Shown here: piece after piece, positions 52,990 through 63,393 of the stretch
How positions within the stretch are numbered: the stretch's first letter is position 1
How the letters are laid out: the number at the start of each line of letters is the position of its first letter
Source: Saccharothrix syringae
Lineage (GTDB): Bacteria; Actinomycetota; Actinomycetes; Mycobacteriales; Pseudonocardiaceae
Assembly (NCBI RefSeq): GCF_009498035.1
Contig: NZ_CP034550.1
Span: 7,812,001 to 7,876,000 of the forward strand
DNA length: 64,000 nt
Direction of reading: 5' to 3'
Notes under the pieces: model-generated
Database searches by the model: none
Seen by the model: only the letters and a program-made list of their open reading frames with translations
What the model was told of the DNA's origin: nothing
Position numbers and translations under genes: made by a program

Positions 52990-55900
52990 TTACCATACCT
53001 CCCTGCCGACGCGCACAAGCCATGCAATGCGGATAAATCGTCCACGGACCCTCGGGTGCCAACTTGTTCGGCGGGATATGATCGCCAGTCCAGTGGCCGT
53101 CAGCGTAGCCGGATTCACGAGCCGGACAACTCCAACACCCATGGGTATCACCGAATTCGTTGATCAACACTTGCTCGTGCGGCAGCACTCTATCACCACG
53201 TTCAGCCGCCACTCCTTGCACCTGTTGTTCCCGGTCAGGCCCCAAGGTCAAGTGGCAAACTTCAGCAGAGTTAGCGTTGTGACTGAGCAGTCCAACGCCT
53301 TCGGTTACCACGTAGAAAGTGTGGATGTCGTCGATGGTCAGGTTGTGGACTCGGGCGACTTCGAACCACCGCTCAACCGAGACAACCTCCGTCCAGGAGC
53401 CGTCAGGAGATTGCAGAAGGCTTCCGACTCGCAGTTCGTCTGCGTTCCGCCATCGCTTCTCGTCCGCCAACCAGAAGGGATGACCGCCGGTAGCGACTAC
53501 AACTCCGGTCGCATCGCCTTCCGGTCCGTCGATATCGAGCGCAATCCGCACCAAGTGCTTGACACCTTCGCCGACCACTGTGCCCACGACCTGCCGACCG
53601 CCGGAAACGCCACTATCGGGGTCATACGCCATGACCTGGTCATCAAGTGACAACTCCTCGATGGGCTTGGTCGAGCCATCAGCCATCAGGACCAAAGTGC
53701 CTGGCGCAAAGCTATTGCAACCGCCACCTCGGGAGAGGAGCTTCTGGAACTGCTCGGTAGCGGCCTCGGTCACCTGCTCGGTGATGGCCTGGACTCGGCG
53801 CAGTACCCCCTGAGCTTTGCTGATGATCGAAGTCAGGCGGTCGACGGCTTTGATGGCGTTCCAGCCGGCTTCGAGGATCTTGCCGACCTTGCCCCAGGGC
53901 ACCAGGCCCGCGACGAGTCCGGCGCAGCCCCAGATGTCGCCCTTGGTGAAGCAGTCGACGATGTCGTTCCAGCCCGAGATCTCCTTCAGGACGTCCCAGG
54001 CGACCTCCTTGATCACATCCCACTTGGTCTTGTGCGCGTCGGCCAGGGCCTTCTGGTAGTCCTCCCAGCTGATGCCCTGCTCGGACATCGCCTGCTCGGT
54101 CCTGGCCTTGACCTCCGCGGTGTACTGCTGAACCGCCCGCCGGTACGCCTGGACAGACCGCCTCTCCGACTCGTACTGAGCCCGCTGCTCCTTGTTGTCG
54201 CCGTTGAACATGCGCTTGTCGAAGCCGCACATCACGCCGTCGGGGCCGCAGTCGCGGATCAGGCCGGTGGGGTCGCTGTAGGTGACCGGGCTGTTGTTGG
54301 CGTAGGCGTAGCCGTTGAGCTGCTGCGGGTCGTTGTTGTCGATGATTGGGTCGGCGGAGAGGAAGCGGCCCGAAGCGTTGTCGTACAGGCGTGCGCCGAC
54401 CTGGGTCAGGCCCGACTCGTCGTTGCGGCCACCGACGAAGCCCAGGCGATCGGGCCACGAACCGGGCGCTGGACCTCGTTGTGCGCCGTATGGGGTCTGG
54501 CGGCGTTGGGTGACGGTCAGGCTGGTGGTCTTGGCGACGCTGATCTGGCTGGTGCCCTGGTGGTCCGGGATCATCCACTTCACGCCTGTGACGCTGTTGC
54601 GCACCGCCACGGTCTGACCGCCGAAGGAGTACCAGCGGGTCCAGGACGGGGTGGTGGTGCCCTTCTCCAGGCGGATCTCCTGGCCGAACACGTACAGGGT
54701 GGTGGCCGAGGGCTCGCGGCTGATCAGACGTCGGCCGTCGGCGTCGTAGAGGTAGGTCGACTCCTTGCCGTCGGCGTTGACGATCTTTGAGACGTGGCCT
54801 TCGGCGTCGTACTCCAGGGTTTGGGTGTCGCCGCCGATGCGGCGGGTGGTGGTGCGGCCGGAGCTGTCGTAGTCGAAGGTGTCCAGCGACGTGCCGTTGG
54901 GGCCGGTGGTGGTCACCGACCGCGCCGTGTGGGGCTGGGCTGCTCCGGCTGCCGGGTAGGTGGTGGTGCGGGTGGTGTCGCCAGCCGCGGCGTGCTGGGT
55001 TTCGGTCAGGCGGTTGCCGGTCTTGTCGAAGGTCCAGGAGTGCCAGTACGGGGCCGGGCCGCCCAGGGCGGTGGCCGACCGGGTGGCGGTGCAGTCGCTT
55101 GACGCCGGGGTCCACGCCTCGGTCATGCGCTGCAGGTGGTCGTAGGTGAAGCACTGGGTGTCCGCCGCCCGGCCTTCGGGGGTGTCGGCGACCTTGGTGA
55201 TGTTGCCGGCCGGGTCGTAGGTGTACTTGCGGTCGGCCAGGCGGTTGTCGGTCGTGGTCTCGCGGCTGACCAGACTGCGCTCCAGGCGACGGGTGCCGAC
55301 TTCGTAGAAGTTGGTCACCTCGACGTTCTTGGCCGCGTTCGCTTCCGCGCTGTCGTACGTGAGCTGGAGGATCTCGCCGAAGCTGGAGTAGGTGGTGTCA
55401 CCGACGTAGACGTCGAAGCCGATGAGCTTGTGGGGTGTGCCGTTGGGGCGGTACGTGGTGGCCACCCCGTCGGTGGGGTAGATCTGTCGGCCCGCCGAGC
55501 TGGCGCCCACGTAGAAGATCGTGTCGATCTTGCCGGTGTAGGTGTAGTACTGGTCCAGCTCGTAGCTGGTGCCGAGCACGCCCTCGACCGCGGGGATCGT
55601 CACCTTCTCGCCGGTGGGTCGACCTGCTTCGTCGTAGCCGCGGATGGAGCGCTCGTAGGCGTGACCGTCGACCAGGCGACGGGAGGAGGCCGGCATGCCG
55701 AGACCACCGTCGAGCGTGTCGTAGGTCCAGTCGGCCAGTTTGGTGCCGGTGAGGGAGTCCTTGTGCTTGGCGGTCAGGCGGCCGAGCTTGTCGTAGGCGT
55801 TGGCGATCGTGCGGCCCTGGGCGTCGGTGCTGGACAGCACCTGGCCGGCGGCGTCGTAGGTGACGGTGCTGTGGCCGGTGTCCGGGTCGTCGGTGGCCAC

Positions 55901-58900
55901 GACGCGGCCGCGCAGGTCGTAGGTGTAGCGCCACTGGTTGCCCGCCGGGTCCGTCAGAGCTTTGAGGAGGCCGGCGGCGTTGTAGGTATAGGTGGTGGTG
56001 TCGTAGGGGCTGTCGACGCCCGCGGTGTGCTGGCGCTTCTCGACCGTGCGGCCCTGGGCGTCGTTGATCAGCGTGGTGGCGGTGCCGCCCTGGGGCGGGG
56101 TGGTCTTGACCCGGTCACCGCCGTAGGAGGTGGTGGTGCGCCACTGCTCGACGGCGAACTTGCGCTGGATCGCGGCGGTGGGACGGCCCATGCCGTCGTA
56201 CTCGGTGATGGTCTGGGCCGGGACCTCGTTGTCGTAGACACCGGCCAGGGTGCCGCTGGGCTCCTGGGCGTTCCACCAGACGCCGTTGGTCTTGTAGGGC
56301 AGGCCGCGGGAGTCGTAGAAGGTATCGGTGACCAGTCGGCCGCCGCTGGCGCCAGGTGAGGGGGCCTGGGTCTGGCGTTCGCGCAGCAGGCCGTCGTAGA
56401 GCGTGTACGCGGTCAGGTAACGGTTGTTGTCCTGGAGCTGCTTGGTGACGACGACGCTGGGCTTGTCGTTGTTGTACTGGTACTCGAACGCCGCGTCGGC
56501 GGGCCTGGTCGCCTTGTTGTGGCCGGGGGTCCAGGCGGCGACGAGACGACCCAGTGGGTCGTAGGTCAGGTCGGCTCGGCGGTTGTTGGCGTCCACGGAG
56601 GCGGTCGACAGGCCCCATGCCGGGTCGAGGTATTCGCGGGTGACGTGGCCGAGCGGGTTGGTGCTGGAGATCTCGGTCAGTGGGCCGGTGTCGGGGGTGT
56701 AGTCGGTGGTGGTCTTCTCACCCCGCGCGTCCCACACGTCGAGAGGACGGCCGATCGCGTCGTAGGTGGCGCGGGAGGCGGTCACCCAGGTCTGGCCGGA
56801 GGCGTCCCACTTGTCGAGCACCTCTGCCTTGGTGATCAACCCTCGGGTGGGTGCGGCGCCGTGTACTTGGTCGTCGTAGTAGGAGCGGGCCAGGGACTGG
56901 ATCGTGGTCGGCGACGCCGTCACCGCGCACGTGCCCACCACCGTCTCCACCTGCGAGGCCAACGTCAGCAGCCACGCCGTCTCGTTGCGGGCGAAGGTGG
57001 AGCGGGTGCAGGTCTCGTCCCCGGTCACGGCCAGGTCGCCGTGGTCCTCGGTGCGCCGGGCCACGCCCTCGGGCGTGAAGTCGCCCTTGTCCACCCGCGT
57101 GCGCCGCCACGCACCGCTCTCCAGCAACGTCCGGCCGCGCACCGAGGCGTTGCCGGTCACGTACGCCTTGTTACCCGCCGTATCGGTCGCGGTGGGGGTG
57201 TCGGGCAGGTACGGGTCGTTGACCGACGCCGACACCAACCGGCCGCCGTCGTACTGGCGGGTCTCGCGGACGAACCCGCGCAGCCGCTGCACGTCCCGGA
57301 CCGGCTCACCCTCGGACGTGGTGATCCACGCCTCACGCGTGCCGGACGGGAGCCGGTCGCCGTCCATGCCGCGGCCGTAGACAGTCTCGGTGACCGACTG
57401 CGGACCGGACGGGTCGCCCTTGGTCGTGCGCACCGTGGCGTACCCGCGCCACTGGGACCAGGTACGACGGTCGGGCTCGGCGAACTCGGCCTCGTCGAAA
57501 TGCCACGCCGGGTCGCCCAGATAGGTGTAGTTGGTCTTGACCAGGCTGGAGGCGCCGGTGCGGTCGTCGTCGACCACAGTCGTGACCACGTACTTGTGGA
57601 ACCAGTGCAGCTCGGGCTCCCGACCACCGTCCGGAGTCCACCACGATGGATAGCACCGCAGCGTGTTCGACTCGGCCGCCGCGGGCATCCGCGAACCCGG
57701 CACGCAGTCCGCGCCGCTGTACTCGACCTGCGTGTGAGAACCCGCCTCACCGGTGATCCCCACGATGCGGTACCGGGTGATCGGCGGCCGGTTGTCGCTG
57801 CCGGTGTCCACCCGGTTGGGCAACGCCTTGTGCGAGAACACCGTCGCCGGCAACGCCACGCTGCCGCCGACCAGGCCGGTGTGCCGGACCGAGGTCAGGT
57901 TCATCGCCGGTGCCAACCCGTCGCCGGTGCCCAGGAACTGGTGCTCCAACGCCCATGAGTCCACGTCCCGGAACCCGCTGCCGCCGTCCGAGACCCGCGT
58001 GACCACCTTGGTCAGCTTCTTGCGGGTGAAGAACGACGGGGTCAGCCGGTTGGTGCACGACTCACCCGTGCCACAGATCTGGTCGAACGGCACGTCCGGC
58101 CACGACGCCGCCGTCGAAGCGTTGAGCTGCGACGGATCACACGTCACCGCACCGGAGGGCAGGCAGCGTTCGGCGGTCTCGAAACTGATTCGGGCACCGG
58201 GGTGGCCGAAGACGTTGTCACTGCGCAGGCCGTAGTCGATCCGGTCCAGCCACCCGCCGCGCACGTAGTCGGTGCCCTTGGCCGGGTCGGCGTTGCGGCC
58301 GTACCGGTTGAACTCCCGCTGGTAGTAGTAGGTCGTCACGTTGCCGTGCGGATCGACCGAGTAGTCCAGGTTCCACCGGTACGCCTGCTGGCACCACGAC
58401 GCGTCGAACGCGGCCTGGTGGCACTCCTCACCGGCGTGGTTGCCGTACACCGGCACCGTCCACGTCGACTGCGTCTCTGGCCTGCCCTCCGACCACCCCG
58501 GCAACCGGTTCATGCCCAGGAAGTACTGCGTACCGTCCGGCGTGGTGACCTTCCAGTGCTCACCGTTGTTGTCACCGTTGGCGGCGTTGAACAACCGCTC
58601 GATCCGGGCACCGTCATCGGACTCGGTCCGCCACTGGTTGCTCGTACCGACGCGCACCAACTTGCCCGACACACCGACCAGGCTGATCGTCGCGTTGTCC
58701 GTCGCCCAACACTGGTCACCGGTCTTCGTCTGACCGTTGTTCCCGCCCAGGTCCAACGAACACGGCTTGTACTGCCGCTCGATAAACCCAGCCGGAGACA
58801 AATCCCAACCATCACCCGCCCACGACGCCTGATTGTTCGTCGACGACGTCCGCCCGTCCAAACTCTGCGCCGAATACCCCAACGACACCGACGGCGCCCC

Positions 58901-59713
58901 ACCACCCACAGCAGGCGGCACCCGCATCGGATACCCGTAAGTGAAGTCACCCGACGAACCACCCGCGTTCCACGAGCCAGCCGGGGCCAGCGACGTCGCC
59001 GCGTAACTACCCGCCGGACCCGACGCCGCCGCCACCGCGGCAAACACCGCCGGCTCCGACCCCACCGTCACCGGAGCCGACAGCACACCCGAGGCCGTGT
59101 CGTTCTTCGCGCCCTCCACCGGAGTGGCGGCCTGGCACTCCGCCTTCTCCGGCGAGGACACCGCACACGACGGCAACCGCACCAACCTCAGCCGGGAGGC
59201 GTAGTCACCACCGAACGCCGACCCGAACGACGAGTAGTCGAACGTCAGATCCAACGGCTTGTCCTTGACACCCCCGGCGTCGGACACGCTGAACACCACC
59301 GCGTCGGACTTCCGCTCGTGCACCTGGACGCGCGCCTTGCCCGACTTCGCCTGGCCCTTCACCCCCACCGCAACGGGAGTCCCGGCAGCCCGCACCGGAC
59401 GACCCGTCGCACGCGCCGCCGCCTGCGCGGGCGTACCACCGGTCGCCGCGAAGTCCACCTCCGCAGCCACCGCCCGAGGCCACACCACACCCGCCGCCGG
59501 TGCGGTGACCACGGCACCACTCGCCGGGTCCGCGGGCAGGGGTCTGGTCTCGCCGGGACGGGTCGGAACCGACTGCTCCTGTTGGAGTTCGGTGACGTTC
59601 CAGGCCGATGTACCGCCCGGAGCCGCGACGGCCTGACCGGTCGACGCGGTCAACACCACCACCACGCCGAACGCGATGGCCTTCCGGGCCAGTTCACGCG
59701 GGGATGCACGCAT
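52946..59713 (-). CDS. RHS-repeat polymorphic toxin with Hint protease and HNH-like zinc nuclease tail
   Basis: Protein of 2255 residues. A signal peptide covers about 1-31 (AIAFGVVVVLTASTGQAVAA). YD/RHS repeats fill the middle (for example YDPLGRLVAAW, YDAAGQVLSS, YDLRGRVVATD). The RHS core motif RFLSADPIIDNNDPQQLNGYAY...DPTGL is near 1781-1815. After a helical pre-toxin segment comes a Hint domain from about 1995 to 2146 (CNSFAPGTLVLMADGS, GHPFWLAD, VHNLTIDDIHTFYV, LLSHN), able to cut off the tail. The last 109 residues carry CWSC, GHWTGDHIPPNKL and CMAC, the pattern of a zinc-stabilised HNH-type nuclease. GC content drops in this tail. The gene follows the LamG gene by 37 bases and overlaps the candidate immunity gene. 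Confidence 0.93.
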   Translation of the reverse strand: MRASPRELARKAIAFGVVVVLTASTGQAVAAPGGTSAWNVTELQQEQSVPTRPGETRPLPADPASGAVVTAPAAGVVWPRAVAAEVDFAATGGTPAQAAARATGRPVRAAGTPVAVGVKGQAKSGKARVQVHERKSDAVVFSVSDAGGVKDKPLDLTFDYSSFGSAFGGDYASRLRLVRLPSCAVSSPEKAECQAATPVEGAKNDTASGVLSAPVTVGSEPAVFAAVAAASGPAGSYAATSLAPAGSWNAGGSSGDFTYGYPMRVPPAVGGGAPSVSLGYSAQSLDGRTSSTNNQASWAGDGWDLSPAGFIERQYKPCSLDLGGNNGQTKTGDQCWATDNATISLVGVSGKLVRVGTSNQWRTESDDGARIERLFNAANGDNNGEHWKVTTPDGTQYFLGMNRLPGWSEGRPETQSTWTVPVYGNHAGEECHQAAFDASWCQQAYRWNLDYSVDPHGNVTTYYYQREFNRYGRNADPAKGTDYVRGGWLDRIDYGLRSDNVFGHPGARISFETAERCLPSGAVTCDPSQLNASTAASWPDVPFDQICGTGESCTNRLTPSFFTRKKLTKVVTRVSDGGSGFRDVDSWALEHQFLGTGDGLAPAMNLTSVRHTGLVGGSVALPATVFSHKALPNRVDTGSDNRPPITRYRIVGITGEAGSHTQVEYSGADCVPGSRMPAAAESNTLRCYPSWWTPDGGREPELHWFHKYVVTTVVDDDRTGASSLVKTNYTYLGDPAWHFDEAEFAEPDRRTWSQWRGYATVRTTKGDPSGPQSVTETVYGRGMDGDRLPSGTREAWITTSEGEPVRDVQRLRGFVRETRQYDGGRLVSASVNDPYLPDTPTATDTAGNKAYVTGNASVRGRTLLESGAWRRTRVDKGDFTPEGVARRTEDHGDLAVTGDETCTRSTFARNETAWLLTLASQVETVVGTCAVTASPTTIQSLARSYYDDQVHGAAPTRGLITKAEVLDKWDASGQTWVTASRATYDAIGRPLDVWDARGEKTTTDYTPDTGPLTEISSTNPLGHVTREYLDPAWGLSTASVDANNRRADLTYDPLGRLVAAWTPGHNKATRPADAAFEYQYNNDKPSVVVTKQLQDNNRYLTAYTLYDGLLRERQTQAPSPGASGGRLVTDTFYDSRGLPYKTNGVWWNAQEPSGTLAGVYDNEVPAQTITEYDGMGRPTAAIQRKFAVEQWRTTTSYGGDRVKTTPPQGGTATTLINDAQGRTVEKRQHTAGVDSPYDTTTYTYNAAGLLKALTDPAGNQWRYTYDLRGRVVATDDPDTGHSTVTYDAAGQVLSSTDAQGRTIANAYDKLGRLTAKHKDSLTGTKLADWTYDTLDGGLGMPASSRRLVDGHAYERSIRGYDEAGRPTGEKVTIPAVEGVLGTSYELDQYYTYTGKIDTIFYVGASSAGRQIYPTDGVATTYRPNGTPHKLIGFDVYVGDTTYSSFGEILQLTYDSAEANAAKNVEVTNFYEVGTRRLERSLVSRETTTDNRLADRKYTYDPAGNITKVADTPEGRAADTQCFTYDHLQRMTEAWTPASSDCTATRSATALGGPAPYWHSWTFDKTGNRLTETQHAAAGDTTRTTTYPAAGAAQPHTARSVTTTGPNGTSLDTFDYDSSGRTTTRRIGGDTQTLEYDAEGHVSKIVNADGKESTYLYDADGRRLISREPSATTLYVFGQEIRLEKGTTTPSWTRWYSFGGQTVAVRNSVTGVKWMIPDHQGTSQISVAKTTSLTVTQRRQTPYGAQRGPAPGSWPDRLGFVGGRNDESGLTQVGARLYDNASGRFLSADPIIDNNDPQQLNGYAYANNSPVTYSDPTGLIRDCGPDGVMCGFDKRMFNGDNKEQRAQYESERRSVQAYRRAVQQYTAEVKARTEQAMSEQGISWEDYQKALADAHKTKWDVIKEVAWDVLKEISGWNDIVDCFTKGDIWGCAGLVAGLVPWGKVGKILEAGWNAIKAVDRLTSIISKAQGVLRRVQAITEQVTEAATEQFQKLLSRGGGCNSFAPGTLVLMADGSTKPIEELSLDDQVMAYDPDSGVSGGRQVVGTVVGEGVKHLVRIALDIDGPEGDATGVVVATGGHPFWLADEKRWRNADELRVGSLLQSPDGSWTEVVSVERWFEVARVHNLTIDDIHTFYVVTEGVGLLSHNANSAEVCHLTLGPDREQQVQGVAAERGDRVLPHEQVLINEFGDTHGCWSCPARESGYADGHWTGDHIPPNKLAPEGPWTIYPHCMACARRQGGMVNGVNRGFYDRFDNE

Positions 59714-59750
59714 GGCAGACAGACACCTCTCGTGAAGCGGTCGGCAGGGA

Positions 59751-62700
59751 TCAGCGGTGTGAGGTGGTCAAGTACAATTGCCTGATCGCATCGGCAGGCA
59801 GGATTCCCGTGCGGATCTGGACGTCGTCCAGATCCCCCAGCCAGGGCGCGGACGCCGAGGCCGCCGTGGTCGAGCGCCCCAACCACAGGTTTCCGCTCGT
59901 GGCACGTCCTGCGACACCGCTACCGTCCGGTGTGCCGGAGAACGCGCTCTGCTTCGTGCCGTTGACGTACAACGCGATGTGCCCGGTGGTCGCGTCGAAG
60001 GTCGCCACCAGGTGGACCCAGCGACCCGCCACCGGCTCGTCATCCGACAACGCGGACACCACGGTCTGGTCGGTAGCCGACCTGGATACCGAGAACTCCC
60101 AACGCGAACCGTTGTAGCCCAAGGTGAACGGCGAGTTCTGGCTGTCGTGCCCGCTCACCGCGACGCGACGCGTACCGGCTCCACCCGTGTGCCGCACCCA
60201 CGCACTCACGATGAACGAACGGTCAGTGCGGAAGTTCGCCGGGCGCGGCACCGCGACCTGCCCGGTGCCGGCCGAGGTGAAGTTGAGCCACTTGTCCTCG
60301 CTCGCCGCCGACGCGTCGGGTTGACCACCCCACACGACCCCACCGGTCAGCGTCGCGCTCGCCCCGGAGTCCTGGTCGACTGTGGTGGTGCCGGACCGCT
60401 CGTCGAGCGCGTACCGGGCGCGTCGCACCGCCAGGTTGGCCTGCGCCGCGACCTCCTCGGCCGCCAGCACCCGGTCCCAGACCAGGGTGTGGTCGACCGC
60501 GCCGGGGAACCGGTTGACCCGAGCCCCGTCCCACTTCGCCGCGCCCACGACGAACGCACCCGTCGCGTTCCATGTCGCGACCGTGGTAGTGCTTTGGTAC
60601 CTGCCGTCGACGTAGAGCTTCAGGCTGTCGCTGTCCGGGTCGTAGGTGCCCACCAGGTTGGTCCACACCCCCGTCTGCGGCGCACCCGTCGACGACGCCC
60701 GAGCGGTCCCGGCGGTGTTCGAGTCGGCCCCTGGCGCGGCCATGGTCCAGCGGTTGACGTCCTGGCTGTACCCCAGGAAGAACGAGCTGGCGCTGCCACC
60801 GTCCTGACTCACCGCAGTGAAGTAACCGTCCGCGCGGTCCAACTTCACCCACGTCGACACCGAGAACGCCCGAGAAGTGTCCACCACAGGGCCGGACGAG
60901 ACCGCCGCGCCGTTGGTGAACAACAAGCTGTTACCCGAGTACCCCGCAGTGAACGAGCCGCCCGTCACCGTCAAGGGGCGGTTGCCCGCGCTGTCCTCCG
61001 CAACGGTGCCCCCCGTCTCGTCGAACAGCCACCCGGCCTTCAAGTCGGCCGGCTCGGCAACCTCGAACACGTACACCGCGTTGGCCGCAGGTCGGTTGCC
61101 CGCCCGGTCGAACGCCGTCACGTACAACACGTTCGTCCCGGTCTTCGTCGGCGTGATCGGCACCGTCACCGTGCCATCGGCCGACTGCACCGTCGCCGAA
61201 TGGGTGATGGCCGTGTCGTCGTTGAGTGACCAGCCGTAACGACGCATGTCCATCGTCCCGCCCAACCCCGTCAGCACACCGGGGTTGAACGTGAAGTTCC
61301 CTGTCCGCCCCACACTGCCGTGCGGACCATCAACAGCCGGATAGTCGGTGGAGGACACCACCGGCGTGCCCGGCGCGACGCTGTCCACCTCGAACTCGCA
61401 ATCCACCGTGCCGGTGAACAACCCGTGATCACTACCCCACACCCGCCACGTGAACAACCCGTCACGGGTGATCCGGCCCGACGGCACCGTCACCTCGGCG
61501 AACGAACCCGCCGGAATCCCGTTGGTGTAGTGGTCGGTGTAGCCGGCCGACAGGTTCGGCGCCACCCCGTCGAACACCCGGAACATCGCATCCATGATCC
61601 CACCGTCCGGATCGTTCATCCGCGCCCGCAACCGCGGCGTCCGCGTGAACACCGCCGACCGACCCACACCCGTCACACACGGCAGAGCATCCGACCCACC
61701 CGGACCCCACCCCTCCATGCCCAACGCCGTCGGCATGAACGGCCAACTGTTGTAGCCGACCTGCAGGTACGGGTTCAGGTCGAACAGCCGCCACGAGGTG
61801 TCCAACTCCCCCTCGTTCTTGGCCTGCAACAAAAACGTCGTCCAGTTCCAGCCCTCGTTCGACGCCTGCCGCACCGCCGCCGTCGCGTCGAAGTCCGCCT
61901 GGCTCGCACCGGGGCAGAACCGCGCGTTGTTGGCCACGTTGGTCTCGGACAGCTTGTAGAACCAGCCCGGCTGGTTGGACCACGTCGTGTTCGCGTCCAC
62001 ATACGGACTCACGTACAGCTCCGTCGCCGACGGCTTGCACGAGTACGTGTGCACCACGTTCGTCTTCAACGTCGCCCACGCGATGTACTTGCCCACGACC
62101 GGCGCCGTGTGCATCTGCAGGTACGACCGCGACCGACCGGCCCGACCGGCACCCAGCGACGTCGCGTTGAGGTACCCCGCCTTCAGATTGCCCAAATCAC
62201 CGGAGGTCTTGTCGAAGTTGCGCTCGTCCGGCCACGGGTCCTGCACCACCACGTGGTGCACCTTCCAGCACTTCTCGCAGTAGTACTCCGGGTCGATCAC
62301 CACCGGGTACGTCGTACCGGGATCGGCCAGGAACTCCCGGTCCGGTAGCACGGCTACGGTGTCCGCGCCGACCTCGACCCCCATCTCCGCCCGACGGTCC
62401 CCCTCCGCAGGCCCCTCGGTGTGGTTGTCCGCACTCCCGCCCGAGGAATCCCACATCGACGAGGCGTCACCGGAGAACACCCGCACACCCGCCTCGTCCC
62501 GCACCACCAGGTCACCACCCGGAGCCGGACCCTCCTGCACCCGCACCCCCCGCGCGTGCGTGCGGAACGCGATCCGCTCCAACCCCGCACCCTCCACGGC
62601 CCGCGCGGTCTTGACCACCAACACCTCGTTGAACCCGTTGATCGTCGCCTCGACCTTCAGGTCCACCCCCGGCAACACCTCCGGATACGTCAACGACGCC

Positions 62701-63176
62701 CCGTCCCCCACCCCCGGCGGCAGATCACGCCCCCAACCCAACCCGACCTCGTCGCCATCCCGCGCCAACCGCGCCACGACGTCATCGGCCGACCCCTCAC
62801 CACCCGGCGAGAACACCACGTCCACCGGAGCCGCCTTCGGACCGAACGTCCCGTCCGCCCGACGCTCCAACTCCAGGTCCACCGGCACCCAGCCACCGTC
62901 ACGCCGCACCCGCACCGGCAGGAGGTGCTGCGTGAACGTGAACGAACCGTCCGGATTGGCCTTCAGCTCATCGGTCTCCGTGGTCGCCGACTCCACCACC
63001 ACCGACTCACCACGCGCCGCCGCATACCGCGACGCCGTCGCCTCGTCCGGCGCCGAATCGGGCACCGCCCGCGCGACCGCCGACTGCGGCGTCACCACCC
63101 CCGACGCCACGACAACGGCCAGTCCCGTCATGAAAGCGCGCAGGGGCCAACCCCGCGCATGCACGCGCGAACGCAT
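59751..63176 (-). CDS. Secreted LamG/DNRLRE-domain protein preceding the RHS toxin
   Basis: Protein of 1141 residues. The ATG at 63176 (GGGGGGAAG upstream) is preferred over a GTG 45 bases earlier because it begins directly with a signal peptide (ALRAF-like GWPLRAFMTGLAVVVASGVV). Then come a beta-rich region typical of this family (DPEYYCEKCW), a DNRLRE-like section with HTYSCKPSATELYVS and TTWSNQPGW, an Ig-like stretch, and two C-terminal LamG/concanavalin-like domains (AFSVSTWVKLD with LKLYVDGRYQS; SFIVSAWVRHT with HIALYVNGTKQS). LamG domains bind carbohydrates or surface proteins. The gene precedes the RHS gene in an apparent operon, so it may help to display or deliver the toxin. Confidence 0.88.
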   Translation of the reverse strand: MRSRVHARGWPLRAFMTGLAVVVASGVVTPQSAVARAVPDSAPDEATASRYAAARGESVVVESATTETDELKANPDGSFTFTQHLLPVRVRRDGGWVPVDLELERRADGTFGPKAAPVDVVFSPGGEGSADDVVARLARDGDEVGLGWGRDLPPGVGDGASLTYPEVLPGVDLKVEATINGFNEVLVVKTARAVEGAGLERIAFRTHARGVRVQEGPAPGGDLVVRDEAGVRVFSGDASSMWDSSGGSADNHTEGPAEGDRRAEMGVEVGADTVAVLPDREFLADPGTTYPVVIDPEYYCEKCWKVHHVVVQDPWPDERNFDKTSGDLGNLKAGYLNATSLGAGRAGRSRSYLQMHTAPVVGKYIAWATLKTNVVHTYSCKPSATELYVSPYVDANTTWSNQPGWFYKLSETNVANNARFCPGASQADFDATAAVRQASNEGWNWTTFLLQAKNEGELDTSWRLFDLNPYLQVGYNSWPFMPTALGMEGWGPGGSDALPCVTGVGRSAVFTRTPRLRARMNDPDGGIMDAMFRVFDGVAPNLSAGYTDHYTNGIPAGSFAEVTVPSGRITRDGLFTWRVWGSDHGLFTGTVDCEFEVDSVAPGTPVVSSTDYPAVDGPHGSVGRTGNFTFNPGVLTGLGGTMDMRRYGWSLNDDTAITHSATVQSADGTVTVPITPTKTGTNVLYVTAFDRAGNRPAANAVYVFEVAEPADLKAGWLFDETGGTVAEDSAGNRPLTVTGGSFTAGYSGNSLLFTNGAAVSSGPVVDTSRAFSVSTWVKLDRADGYFTAVSQDGGSASSFFLGYSQDVNRWTMAAPGADSNTAGTARASSTGAPQTGVWTNLVGTYDPDSDSLKLYVDGRYQSTTTVATWNATGAFVVGAAKWDGARVNRFPGAVDHTLVWDRVLAAEEVAAQANLAVRRARYALDERSGTTTVDQDSGASATLTGGVVWGGQPDASAASEDKWLNFTSAGTGQVAVPRPANFRTDRSFIVSAWVRHTGGAGTRRVAVSGHDSQNSPFTLGYNGSRWEFSVSRSATDQTVVSALSDDEPVAGRWVHLVATFDATTGHIALYVNGTKQSAFSGTPDGSGVAGRATSGNLWLGRSTTAASASAPWLGDLDDVQIRTGILPADAIRQLYLTTSHR

Positions 63177-63393
63177 GAACCGACTTCCCCCCGTACCGCG
63201 CCCCACCGCGCGGGTTGCCACAAGTCCCCCGACCCGCAGAAGATCATGGACGTTTCAACGACCCCGGCACAGCAGCCGAACGGGCGAAACATCCTCACAA
63301 TCAGTGATCGCCGACGAACCGCCGCGCACGCCTGTCGCCCAAGTCGTCCGTCGAACCGCGGTACGCGGACCGCTGCGTGGGTATGTAGCGGCC

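Noticed and set aside
63177..63221. Longer N terminus of the LamG protein from a GTG at 63221
   Set aside because: The ATG at 63176 has a strong ribosome-binding site and begins a proper signal peptide; the extension would bury it.
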